64,000 bases of DNA from Farysia itapuensis (taxonomy: Eukaryota; Basidiomycota; Ustilaginomycetes; Ustilaginales; Ustilaginaceae), in the NCBI GenBank assembly GCA_023212645.1, contig JALBYC010000010.1, forward strand, positions 1-64,000, read 5' to 3'. The first letter of the stretch is position 1; each line of letters begins with the position of its first letter. Below are positions 1 to 8,536 of the stretch, piece by piece. Under the pieces are notes generated by a model, which searched no databases, was not told the origin of the DNA, and saw only the letters and a list, made by a program, of their open reading frames with translations. A program made the position numbers and the translations under genes.

Positions 1-576
1 GGCGTTGCGCTCAAGGACAGTGAGCTGGCGATGCGCGAAGACATGGAGCTTTCGAGCCAGCAACTGGCATCTGACCTAGTGCTGTTCGAACAGCAAGAGC
101 ACATGTCGCAGGCTGAAATCGACATTCAGCAGCGCTCGCGCGAGATCAATGGCATTGCCAAGTCGATACAGGAACTGGCGCATCTGTTTGGCGACCTTCA
201 AAACCTTGTGATGGATCAAGGAACCATGCTGGATCGCATCGACTATAATGTCGAGCTGATGTCGACCGAGATGCAGAGCGTAGTACGCGAACTGGATACA
301 GCTGGAACATACCTACGTCGGTCAGGAAGAAGGCAATGCATTCTGTTTCTCTTTCTTCTGATCGCGTTACTGATAGCAGTCATAATCGTCAAGCCCTTCT
401 GGCGCTTATTCTTTGCGTCAAGAGAAACACATTCACAAGCCAGACTGCTGGTACAAGAGAGCGAGAGTAACACTTGCGCGTTGTGTGGAGACTGGCAAAT
501 TCGAATGATAGCAGTTGCGAGAGTTGCGTGTGCGACTGACTTGCTGCCCCTTGCTGCCATCGGCCGCTGCAAGTGA
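1..576 (+). CDS. TLG2: t-SNARE, Tlg2/syntaxin-16 type (3' part)
   Basis: The reading frame is open from base 1, so the N-terminal Habc region lies outside the window. The visible part has a Qa-SNARE helix containing VMDQGTMLDRIDYNVE, with the central (zero-layer) Gln, followed by a basic stop-transfer stretch and one hydrophobic transmembrane segment (ILFLFLLIALLIAVIIV). This matches the Tlg2/syntaxin-16 family, which acts in endosome-to-TGN fusion. About 55 residues follow the membrane anchor. Tail-anchored SNAREs usually end near the membrane, but yeast Tlg2 also carries a lumenal tail. The tail sequence itself is not recognisable. The gene is complete at its 3' end, and the next gene on this strand begins about 700 bp downstream. 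Confidence 0.85.
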   Translation, partial: GVALKDSELAMREDMELSSQQLASDLVLFEQQEHMSQAEIDIQQRSREINGIAKSIQELAHLFGDLQNLVMDQGTMLDRIDYNVELMSTEMQSVVRELDTAGTYLRRSGRRQCILFLFLLIALLIAVIIVKPFWRLFFASRETHSQARLLVQESESNTCALCGDWQIRMIAVARVACATDLLPLAAIGRCK

Positions 577-1077
577 TGCCAATGCCCGCGCCAGGTTGAC
601 TCCACTTGCTCACCAATCCGAGCTCGGTGAGAAAGGTGCAGACAAGCCGTGATTTGATGGAAAGTGAATCCTGCTGGCACCTTGTCGCTGAAACACTCGA
701 TGGAGGGTGGCCTGCAAGCCATTGGAACAATGTACAATAACCGTGTCAGTGAGAACTCTGCACGAAAGCATGTTCCACATCACATGAGTCCATTGCGCCG
801 CAGAGCATTAAGCTTGGAGATATGCATGTCGCCGCATCGTTTGCTGCTACCTTGAATAATAGAAGACGAGAGCATGTCTGCTGTGAGGTATAATCAATTC
901 CTACAACGAGCGTGTAGTGTGTCCCAGCAAATCTTCAGCATTGTCAGCGGAACGGGCCCGCAGCAAAGCAATCACCAGAGGTATGAAACAGTCAAGAGCC
1001 ACCTGTGCTCGTCATTCCTTGCTGTCAGAACAAGGTAGGCCAATCCGGACGGTGGAAGGAGTCAAAAGGCAAACAGA

Positions 1078-1096
1078 GATTCACAAATCGTGAATC
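1078..1096. repeat. short inverted repeat (GATTCAC arms)
   Basis: GATTCAC, five bases (AAATC), then GTGAATC: perfect 7-bp arms. It sits about 185 bp upstream of the LYR-protein start codon. It could be a small hairpin or a dyad protein site. No function is known to me. Confidence 0.6.
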
Positions 1097-1166
1097 AAGG
1101 CGAGTGTCGTTGATCGATGATCACGAAATTGATTCGAGTCTCTAACATATCAAAGCAAGATGCGGG

Positions 1167-1226
1167 CCATGCAGCCATGCGGCCATGCAGGCCATGCGGG
1201 CGCTCCGGGCGCTGCGAGCGCTGCGA
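1167..1226. repeat. GC-rich short tandem units upstream of LYR gene
   Basis: Four CCATGC units start at 1167, 1175, 1183 and 1192. Three 9-bp units follow (GCGCTCCGG, then GCGCTGCGA twice) at 1200-1226. The block ends about 55 bp before the start codon at 1281, so it is probably in the 5' leader or core promoter. Confidence 0.6.
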
Positions 1227-1280
1227 TTGGCGAGCTTTGCACATTGTGATTGTCGACCTCTCCCTCCACCATACCAACAG

Positions 1281-1698
1281 ATGCCGCCACCAGCCCGTCT
1301 CACGCAGTCTCAAAGAGACATCTTGGCACTTTATCGCCGAGGTCTGCGGATGATCAAGACCAAAGAAGCAGTAAGTGTTGAGCACGACGGACCGCAGCTG
1401 AGCAATTCTGCTGACACTAGCACACGTTCAGCAACATCAAAAGAACTTTACCATCTATCTACGCTACTTCTTCAAACATCCTTCATGGGGGGGAGGGCTA
1501 AAACGGAAAGACTTTGCACAAATAGAATACTTGCAGCGCAAGACACAGAGGCTGCTGGAAACGACATTTGAGCCTGCGGCCGTGAAACACATCAATTTGC
1601 CTGAAGACATCAGCAAGGACATGCACAATCTCAAGCTCGACCTCTGGAAGCGGACTCAAGAAGCGCCAAGCCCACAAGTGCAGAAAACAATGCCATGA
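1281..1698 (+). CDS. SDH6: LYR-motif protein, SDHAF1/Sdh6-like assembly factor
   Basis: This is a two-exon gene: 1281-1370 and 1432-1698, with a 61-bp intron (GTAAGT donor, CTGAC branch-like site at 1411, CAG acceptor), giving 118 aa. Exon 1 encodes a LYR motif in LTQSQRDILALYRRGLRMI. Exon 2 continues with YLRYFFKHP and then KRKDFAQIEYLQRKTQRLLE. This pattern is typical of SDHAF1 (yeast Sdh6), a mitochondrial matrix factor that helps deliver Fe-S clusters to the SdhB subunit of complex II. The intron call is supported because only phase-0 joining at the second AG gives this conserved sequence. The stop codon lies 16 bp from the convergent stop codon of eIF3b. The assignment to SDHAF1 among LYR proteins is likely but not certain. 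Confidence 0.8.
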
Positions 1699-1714
1699 AT
1701 TGCTGTGTACGAAA

Positions 1715-3943
1715 TTAGTCGAGAATTTCCTCGGTCTCTTCGAGCACAACCTCGACCCATTCCTGGACCTCTTCGGTGGCCTCTTCGGCGAGCTTCGCAG
1801 CATGATCGACGCTCTGGCCTTGCGCTTCGCGTCCAAGGTCTTCGCGCAAATCCTGCAGATCCTTGCGTGCTCTCGCTCTCCAGGCTTTCCATTCTTCCAG
1901 GATACGTTGGTAAAGCTCTCGCTCCGCAGAGGCAAGATTGGACTCTTCAGCAGCGTCTTCCTCCTCAAACTGCTTCGAGTAATCGCGTAGATTCTTTCGG
2001 ATTCGCTTTTGATCCTCTTTGGACAGCAGAGTTCGGGGTCGCGGACGCCAAAGAATCTGCTTGAATCGATCCTGAATGTGCTTTTGCAACTCTTGTCCCT
2101 TGAAGTCCCAAATTGCATAGCCATTTTCGAGCGAGTGCCGCCAAGAAGAGGCAGACGTGGCAACGTATCGACCAGAAGGGTCCCATTCAAGGTCCGTGAT
2201 GCCATAGTGTTCGCCGCTGCCGATCAGGCGGACGTCTTCAGCAGGATCAGCCGATGGGTTGCCCTGTCGTACCTCGTGCATGAAATCAATGTCGAACCAC
2301 TCAAGATCAAACTTTTGAGAGCTGCCGAGCGTGGCCGCAATCATGTGTCGTCCGCGAGGAGACCAAAAGAGAGTGTTGAGAGTCTTGTTGTCCAGCGTCT
2401 TGAGCAAGCGGAAGTCGCCTTTGCTGTGCAGATGGAAGAAGCTCAGCTGAGTCTTGATAGTGATACCTGAGGCAACGGTGCCAAGCTGAGGATCGTTGCT
2501 AGAAATCACGGCGAAATGTGTGCCGAATGGTTCCCATGCAAATGCAGTGACAGGATCCTTCAGCTCGATGACTTCGACCGGGAACTCCTTCTCGCGCATT
2601 CGGAAGATTTCGAGATTGCAGAACATGGACTTTTTCGTTTTTGTGTGGCGATCGACTTTGACGCAGAGGTAGTCTCCCTGTGGGTGCCAGTGGATCTTGC
2701 AATCCGAGACGTTGAACAGATTTTTAGAACGGTGAATGGCACGCGAAGGAATTGACATGACAGTGACACGAGCTGGCTGGTTTGCTACTTCGGGTTGCCA
2801 GTAGACAATCATGTTGTCTCTCGCCTTCTTGTTCGGTTTACCAGCTTCTGCCAGCTCGCGGTCCTTGTCGCTCATGGGGCAGAATTCAAAGTCTACGACA
2901 CCCTCAATCTTGATGGACTTCTTCTCGAGCAGGCCCATGGTTGGTGTTTCGTAAACACTGATAGCCTGTCCGGGCATGAGCCGAGCGCAGTACTTGTCGT
3001 CGGGACTCCACTTGACAAACGGCCATGTGAAACCTTTGAGCTGCTGACCGTCTTCTTCTTGTGGCACGGGAAACGAGCGAAGCAGATGGCCGGTGCGAAC
3101 CTCCCAGACAGCGATGCGGTTTCCTTCGTCTTCCGGTCCGAAAAATTGGGGCCCAATCGGGGCATTATCTGGCACTTGGATCGGCTCGTGGGACCATGTT
3201 ACCATGAATCTTTCATTTGGCGAGAAGTCGACAAGACGAGCACCAGGGTGTGGGAAGCGCATGAAGCGCTCGCACGAAGGTCCGCCCCAGATCTGGATAC
3301 CCTGACGGTGGAATGTAGTGAGGAAGGTGCCAAGTGGTGACCATTGAACGTAGCTTTCTGTCCATCTGGGACGGGTGTGTTCGACCTGGGGATCTGATGT
3401 TCGGTTGTGCCATGCGATCTCGACGTCGTCGCCTCGGCAAATTACAAGCTGGTCTCGTCCTTGCGCATCGGCAAGCCAAGAACGAAGATGCTCTCGTGGC
3501 TCGAATGCTTCCTCTTCCGGTTCAGCATACTCTTCAGAGAGGTTGGCAAACTTCTCCACATCAGTGAAGCGATGCACCGCAAAGCGGTGTTTCTTGTCAA
3601 ACGCATAGCCGTCCATCTGCCGGATTGCCTGGGCAGCATCTTCGGGCGAGGCCATTTCTACAAACATATACCCTTTCGACTCGCCATTGTCTGCGTAAGG
3701 AATGTGCATACCTTCGACAGCCAGATCGATCCCTGCATGTGTTTTGAAGCGCTTCTGAATAGTCTCAAAGAGCTTTTGCTGGCGGGAGCCGGTGATAGTT
3801 GGAACGCCATCGATGACAATAACATCATCCAAGCCCTCGTCAAACTTGACAGAGTACTTTTGTTCAATATCCGAGAAGTCGATTTCGTCTCCGGCCAGAC
3901 CGAGGTCATGCACGCCGTTGGTGACGGTATCTATGTCGGCCAT
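1715..3943 (-). CDS. PRT1: translation initiation factor eIF3 subunit b (Prt1)
   Basis: A 742-aa intronless protein. I take the start at 3943 (MADIDTVTNG), because the codons upstream in frame look like leader sequence. The order is an acidic N terminus, an RRM at about residues 40-125 (IDGVPTITG then GYMFVEMASPEDA), WD40/beta-propeller repeats through the middle (WSPLGTFLTTFH, WSPDDKYCARL, WSPRGRHMIAA, WDPSGRYVATSASSW), and a charged helical C-terminal tail rich in Glu and Arg. This is the architecture of eIF3b, the scaffold of the eIF3 complex that loads initiator tRNA and mRNA onto the 40S subunit. The length matches fungal Prt1. It is divergent from SPB1 across a 257-bp shared promoter. 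Confidence 0.95.
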   Translation of the reverse strand: MADIDTVTNGVHDLGLAGDEIDFSDIEQKYSVKFDEGLDDVIVIDGVPTITGSRQQKLFETIQKRFKTHAGIDLAVEGMHIPYADNGESKGYMFVEMASPEDAAQAIRQMDGYAFDKKHRFAVHRFTDVEKFANLSEEYAEPEEEAFEPREHLRSWLADAQGRDQLVICRGDDVEIAWHNRTSDPQVEHTRPRWTESYVQWSPLGTFLTTFHRQGIQIWGGPSCERFMRFPHPGARLVDFSPNERFMVTWSHEPIQVPDNAPIGPQFFGPEDEGNRIAVWEVRTGHLLRSFPVPQEEDGQQLKGFTWPFVKWSPDDKYCARLMPGQAISVYETPTMGLLEKKSIKIEGVVDFEFCPMSDKDRELAEAGKPNKKARDNMIVYWQPEVANQPARVTVMSIPSRAIHRSKNLFNVSDCKIHWHPQGDYLCVKVDRHTKTKKSMFCNLEIFRMREKEFPVEVIELKDPVTAFAWEPFGTHFAVISSNDPQLGTVASGITIKTQLSFFHLHSKGDFRLLKTLDNKTLNTLFWSPRGRHMIAATLGSSQKFDLEWFDIDFMHEVRQGNPSADPAEDVRLIGSGEHYGITDLEWDPSGRYVATSASSWRHSLENGYAIWDFKGQELQKHIQDRFKQILWRPRPRTLLSKEDQKRIRKNLRDYSKQFEEEDAAEESNLASAERELYQRILEEWKAWRARARKDLQDLREDLGREAQGQSVDHAAKLAEEATEEVQEWVEVVLEETEEILD

Positions 3944-4200
3944 GTTGGGGCTAGGTGGTGTTGCTGGAAGAAAGACAAACTTGTCGTGCAAAATCACAGT
4001 GACGGCCCCCAATTTTTTCAACTTTAGTTTATGGCGTCGCGAGGCGTGCGACACCGCAGCCATTCGTGCGAAACAAGATTGATCGTGTGAGATCGGCAGA
4101 GAGCCAAGAAGAGACCCGGAGACCCTTCGACCCTGGCAACTTTTTTCCTCTTGTGAAATTTCTTCGAACCGCTGGAAATTTTGAACCATTCACACCAACC
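3944..4200. promoter_or_regulatory. bidirectional promoter between PRT1 and SPB1
   Basis: These 257 bp separate the start codons of two divergently transcribed translation/ribosome genes and must hold both promoters and leaders. It contains a pyrimidine-rich stretch shortly before the SPB1 start. No clear TATA box is seen. Confidence 0.6.
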
Positions 4201-6918
4201 ATGGGCAAACACAAAGAGAAAAAGACCGCCAAGGGTCGTCTTGACAAGTTCTACTGGCTTGCAAAGGAACAAGGCTATCGTTCGCGAGCCGCGTTCAAGC
4301 TGGTCCAACTCAACAAGAAGTACAATTTTCTCGAAAAAGCACGATGTTGTATCGATCTGTGTGCTGCTCCCGGTGGGTGGCTCCAAGTGGCATCCAAGTT
4401 CATGCCACCCAACTCGCTCATCGTCGGCGTCGATCTTGTGCCTATCAAACCTATTCCTAGAACTATGACTTTTGCGGAAGACATCAACTCGTACAAGTGC
4501 CGAGATCAACTACGACAGATCCTTAAGGACTGGAAAGCTGATATCGTCATCCACGATGGTGCGCCAAACGTCGGAACCGCGTGGGTTCAAGATGCTTACG
4601 CCCAATCTGAGCTGACACTACAATCGCTGCGCCTTGCTGTTGAATTCCTCGCTCCTGGAGGCACCTTTGTCACCAAGGTGTTTCGCTCCAAAGATTACAA
4701 CAACCTTCTTTGGGTCTTCAACCAGCTGTTCAAAACAGTGGAGGCCACGAAACCTGCCTCGTCACGAAACGTATCTGCCGAAATCTTTGTCGTCTGTCAA
4801 GGCTACAAGGCGCCCGCACGCATTGATCCCAAATTTCTTGACCCAAGCCATGTGTTCAAAGATCTTGACCCCACAGCCCTCGTGCCAAACCAAGAAGCTG
4901 GCGTACCTCTCAGTCTAAAAGGAACGTCTGCAGGAAACGCACATGCCAATGTCTTCGAGCCAAAGAAAATTCGCAAGAACCGAGAAGGTTATGCTGACGG
5001 AGACTACCTTCTCTTCCATTCACTCGAGGCAACAGACTTCATCACCGGCCACGATGTCGTAGGCATGCTTGGTTCTTACAATCAAATTACTTTCAAATCA
5101 GCAGAGAGCAAGGCGGTGCTCAAACTCGCCGACACGACTGACGAGATTGTCGAGAATTGCACAGATCTCAAAGTCCTTGGCAAAAAAGACTTCCGCAATC
5201 TCATGCTTTGGCGTAAAGATGTTCGGGTCAGTATGGGTTTGGAACTCTCAAAGGCAGCGCAAAAGGCACAAGCGAGTCAGACAGAGACTGTCGAGGTCGA
5301 AGAATTGGACGAAGACGATCAGATTGATGACGAACTCGCACGCCTAAACGAAGAAGCCGGCAGGAAAGCCAGAAAAGAGAGGAGGAGACGAAACGAAATT
5401 CGTCAGAAAAAGATCCTCAAGATGCAACTGTCCATGACCACACCAATGGACATTGGCATGGATGTGCTTGACGATCAATTAAGAGGTGGTGTCGATGATT
5501 TCTTTGACCTGGGCACTGGCGAGAAAGTTCCGCGTAAAGCTGCGAATGATCAGGCTGACGTCAGCGATGACGAAAGTGACACCATCACTGGATCCGTTCA
5601 AGACGACAACGAGGACGACGCAGAAGCACGAGCTAAGAAGCTGGATGAAGAGATGGATGCACTATACAATCAGTACAAGCAAAAGCAATCGGATCGGGAC
5701 GCTAAATTCCGCGCCAAAGAAGCTCGTCGCAAAGATCCGAAGATGGAGTCTTGGCACGGCATTCGAGACGATGACGATGACGATGACGAAGATGTCGAGG
5801 AGAGTGATGCCAGCGAAGGTGGTTATCAAGTCATGCAAAAGCGCAAAGAACAGGAAGAAACGTTTGATACGGATGATGAGGAGGACGAAGAGGACGAACG
5901 TCTCGAACGCGAACAGGAGCAACCAAGAAAGCGAAAACGCGAGCTCTCGGAAGACCCTGCGTCGGACAGCAAGAAGACCTTGGTCAACACGCTGGTCAGC
6001 AATGCCGCACTGGCAGCTCAGCAAAGTCGTGAAGCTTCTGTGTGGTTTGACAACCCACTGTTCAAAGACCTCGCTCACGTCTTGCCAGGCTCAAGCGCAC
6101 CGGACGATGACGACGATGACGAGGAGTGGCAAGATGCGCGCGAAAGTGACGCGGACGACCGGGCCAGCGCGAGCGAAGAGGCATCCGTAGAGGAAGATTT
6201 CGAAGTCGTGCCGCAAGACGAGGGGAAAGCGTCAATACCTGAAGGAGAATGGGATGTTGAGGGCGAAGATATCGAGGCTGGGAAACAACGGAAGATCCAG
6301 GACCATGGTCTTGCTACCGCTGAAGCTGTTGCGCTTGCCCAAGCGCTTGTCAATCGTCAAATTTCCAAAGAAGACCTTGTTGACCAAGGCTTTTCCAAAC
6401 ACACCTTTGTAGACAAGGACGGCCTACCCACATGGTTTCTGGACGATGAGCAGAAGCATTACAAGGCCAACATTCCGATCACCAAAGAAGCAGTACAGGC
6501 GCTAAGAGATCGACAACGTGCACTCGATGCCCGGCCGATCAAGAAAGTTGCGGAAGCCAAAGCGCGAAAGAAGATGAGAGCCCTCCAACGTCTCGAGAAG
6601 GCGCAGAAGAAAGCTGAAACCATCAACGAAAACGATGACATTACCGAAAAAGAAAAGTCAACCACCATCAACAAGCTTCTTTCAAAGTCTATGAAAGGTG
6701 GGCAGCAAAAGAAGGAGACGAAACTCGTTGTCGCTAAGGGCGTTAATAGAGGTCTCAAAGGTCGTCCCAAGGGTACCAAGGGTCGATACAAGATGGTGGA
6801 CCCAAGGATGAAGAAGGAGCTTCGAGCGGTCAAACGTGTCAACAAGCGAGATGGTAAAAAGGTCGGCTCATCCAACAAGACCCCAAGAACGCCCACAGGC
6901 TACGGACCTCGAAATTAA
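4201..6918 (+). CDS. SPB1: AdoMet-dependent 27S pre-rRNA methyltransferase Spb1
   Basis: A 905-aa protein. The start at 4201 gives the family N terminus MGKHKEKKTAKGRLDKFYWLAKEQ. An FtsJ/RrmJ methyltransferase domain (about residues 20-210) carries the SAM loop DLCAAPGGWLQVA, IHDGAPN and TKVFRSKDY, supplying the K-D-K-E catalytic set. It is followed by a DUF3381-like middle region, long acidic runs (DDDDDDDED and similar) and a basic Spb1 C-terminal domain. In yeast Spb1 2'-O-methylates a guanosine in the 25S A-loop and is needed for 60S assembly in the nucleolus. It is intronless. Confidence 0.96.
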   Translation: MGKHKEKKTAKGRLDKFYWLAKEQGYRSRAAFKLVQLNKKYNFLEKARCCIDLCAAPGGWLQVASKFMPPNSLIVGVDLVPIKPIPRTMTFAEDINSYKCRDQLRQILKDWKADIVIHDGAPNVGTAWVQDAYAQSELTLQSLRLAVEFLAPGGTFVTKVFRSKDYNNLLWVFNQLFKTVEATKPASSRNVSAEIFVVCQGYKAPARIDPKFLDPSHVFKDLDPTALVPNQEAGVPLSLKGTSAGNAHANVFEPKKIRKNREGYADGDYLLFHSLEATDFITGHDVVGMLGSYNQITFKSAESKAVLKLADTTDEIVENCTDLKVLGKKDFRNLMLWRKDVRVSMGLELSKAAQKAQASQTETVEVEELDEDDQIDDELARLNEEAGRKARKERRRRNEIRQKKILKMQLSMTTPMDIGMDVLDDQLRGGVDDFFDLGTGEKVPRKAANDQADVSDDESDTITGSVQDDNEDDAEARAKKLDEEMDALYNQYKQKQSDRDAKFRAKEARRKDPKMESWHGIRDDDDDDDEDVEESDASEGGYQVMQKRKEQEETFDTDDEEDEEDERLEREQEQPRKRKRELSEDPASDSKKTLVNTLVSNAALAAQQSREASVWFDNPLFKDLAHVLPGSSAPDDDDDDEEWQDARESDADDRASASEEASVEEDFEVVPQDEGKASIPEGEWDVEGEDIEAGKQRKIQDHGLATAEAVALAQALVNRQISKEDLVDQGFSKHTFVDKDGLPTWFLDDEQKHYKANIPITKEAVQALRDRQRALDARPIKKVAEAKARKKMRALQRLEKAQKKAETINENDDITEKEKSTTINKLLSKSMKGGQQKKETKLVVAKGVNRGLKGRPKGTKGRYKMVDPRMKKELRAVKRVNKRDGKKVGSSNKTPRTPTGYGPRN

Positions 6919-7036
6919 GTTGCCCCTTGCCCATCCTTAGCACTGCCTATACCAGCAATCAGATTCACAATTCTGGTCTTGATGAAGACTGTTTCTATTG
7001 CGAAATGTTCCTTTCAGGGTTTGTGGTTGAGAATCA

Positions 7037-8146
7037 TCAGGGGTTCGAGTGTTCTTCCGGTGCTTCGAAAACGACTGTAGGCAATGATTGTCCATCATGT
7101 TCCGCCGAAGCGCTGGCCGACGCGTGTATATTCTGGTCGACAGCCGGTGCTTGAGACGAAGACGATGTAGACTTGACAGAATCCGACCTCTGAAGAGTGC
7201 TGCCTCGGGATCCGGCAGGCTTGTTTGCCGTCAGGCGCTGATCAAGGGCTTTCAGCGCCATAGCTCGTCTGCGTTCGGCTTCTGCCCTAGCGCTTCCCTG
7301 CGCGGGTGGCTGGCCATTATTAAGTGATGCCTCCAGATCAGTGTAATCTCCACCGCTCCATGGCTGAACAACTCCCAACTTGCAGAAGAGAGCAAATAGG
7401 GTGTTAGAGATGACCTGCACGACAGGATGAGCGATGGGCGGAAACCAATTGACGAATGCAAACGCCTCGCTGCGATCACCCCTGTAACCAGACTCGTTGA
7501 GCTTGAAGAAGCGCAAGTATGCCCACGAAAGTAACCATCCGAACTGTATCAAGATCCAAGGAGAGGTCCAGCCAAACAGGCAGGCTACGTTACTAACAGT
7601 GACGTACAGCATCGGCAGATCCTTGACTCGCAGAGTGAGCGCGCCTCGGAAAATCTGCACTTGATGCTCGGGGATGAGCTGAGTGAAAGCCACTAGGAAG
7701 CCGGTTTGCAAAGCTTGAAGTCCATGGTATTGAATGCCGGAAATTAGAGCCTCTTTCCGAAACACGATGAACAGCAAGAGCTGCAGTCCCCAGGCGATCA
7801 AGTTGCTTCCGACTAAAACAGCGACGCAGAACTTTACAAGCTCGATCCCACCCCATTGACGCTCGAGATATCTCCCTGCAAGCGGCAGTGAAACGATTGA
7901 GACGAGAAACTCGAGGATGCTAGTTTCGCAGAAGCTAGAGACGATAAGTGTCCATGGGTACCAGAAGCTCGCGCCAGGCACAATTACTAGCCACGGAAAC
8001 TGTACAGTACTGTCTACACCGAATCCTAGACCAGTCCTGAGACGTAAGACAAACAGAAAGATAGATAGTGTGAGCAGAGTACCGGTAAGCGCTCGCGTGG
8101 CTGGTGGAGTGTTTTGCAGAAGAGTAGATAAGGAAAAAACTGCCAT
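7037..8146 (-). CDS. TMEM115/DUF1751 rhomboid-like Golgi membrane protein
   Basis: A 369-aa protein. The N-terminal about 250 residues contain several hydrophobic segments (ALTGTLLTLSIFLFVL, LVIVPGASFWYPWTLIVSSF, FCVAVLVGSNLIAWGLQLLLF, LQTGFLVAFTQLIPEHQVQIF). The R-Y-L-E-R-QWGG and FTQLIPEHQVQ motifs are those I associate with the TMEM115/DUF1751 family (yeast YOL107W), inactive rhomboid relatives linked to Golgi retrograde transport. The catalytic Ser/His dyad of true rhomboid proteases is not evident. The C-terminal third is hydrophilic and Ser-rich, probably cytosolic. It is convergent with SPB1 and divergent from the IPI1-like gene. Confidence 0.8.
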   Translation of the reverse strand: MAVFSLSTLLQNTPPATRALTGTLLTLSIFLFVLRLRTGLGFGVDSTVQFPWLVIVPGASFWYPWTLIVSSFCETSILEFLVSIVSLPLAGRYLERQWGGIELVKFCVAVLVGSNLIAWGLQLLLFIVFRKEALISGIQYHGLQALQTGFLVAFTQLIPEHQVQIFRGALTLRVKDLPMLYVTVSNVACLFGWTSPWILIQFGWLLSWAYLRFFKLNESGYRGDRSEAFAFVNWFPPIAHPVVQVISNTLFALFCKLGVVQPWSGGDYTDLEASLNNGQPPAQGSARAEAERRRAMALKALDQRLTANKPAGSRGSTLQRSDSVKSTSSSSQAPAVDQNIHASASASAEHDGQSLPTVVFEAPEEHSNP

Positions 8147-8536
8147 GTTCGAGTATGTGAAGCGTCCAGCGCTGTAGGTTTCCGCGCAGACGGCCTAGAT
8201 CGCCGTTGAGAGTGTTGGGTTAGCTGGTCTCTTTCGCCGGTTCCAGGAAAGGTGCTGTAAAGATGGAGATCACTACAAGAAGTTCTTTGCGCTTTTTTGA
8301 CGCGTCTAAATTCAGCTACTGCCCAATTGCCCAGCTCACACAGATGCACAGAGCGCGGCACAAAATGGCCTTCTAACATGACTTGAACTCTTCCGGAAAA
8401 ATCGAAAAACGGGAAACGTAACGCGAAGGAACGGGACTCGGGATGCGGAAGTGTGCTGTCTAAGATTTTTTTCGAAAATCGTACTGCATTGGACTCGGTG
8501 TGCGGTTGACTGTCGACGCCTAACACCGCTGTGGAA
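8147..8536. other. divergent intergenic region, TMEM115-like / IPI1-like
   Basis: About 390 bp containing both promoters. I see no TATA box, gene or repeat in it. Confidence 0.5.

Larger units (their letters stand above)
577..1280. other. intergenic region, TLG2 to SDHAF1-like gene
   Basis: No convincing gene is seen here. It holds the 3' flank of the SNARE gene and the promoter/leader of the LYR-protein gene. Near the gene are a short perfect inverted repeat at 1078-1096 and a GC-rich run of CCATGC and GCGCTGCGA units at 1167-1226. Confidence 0.6.
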
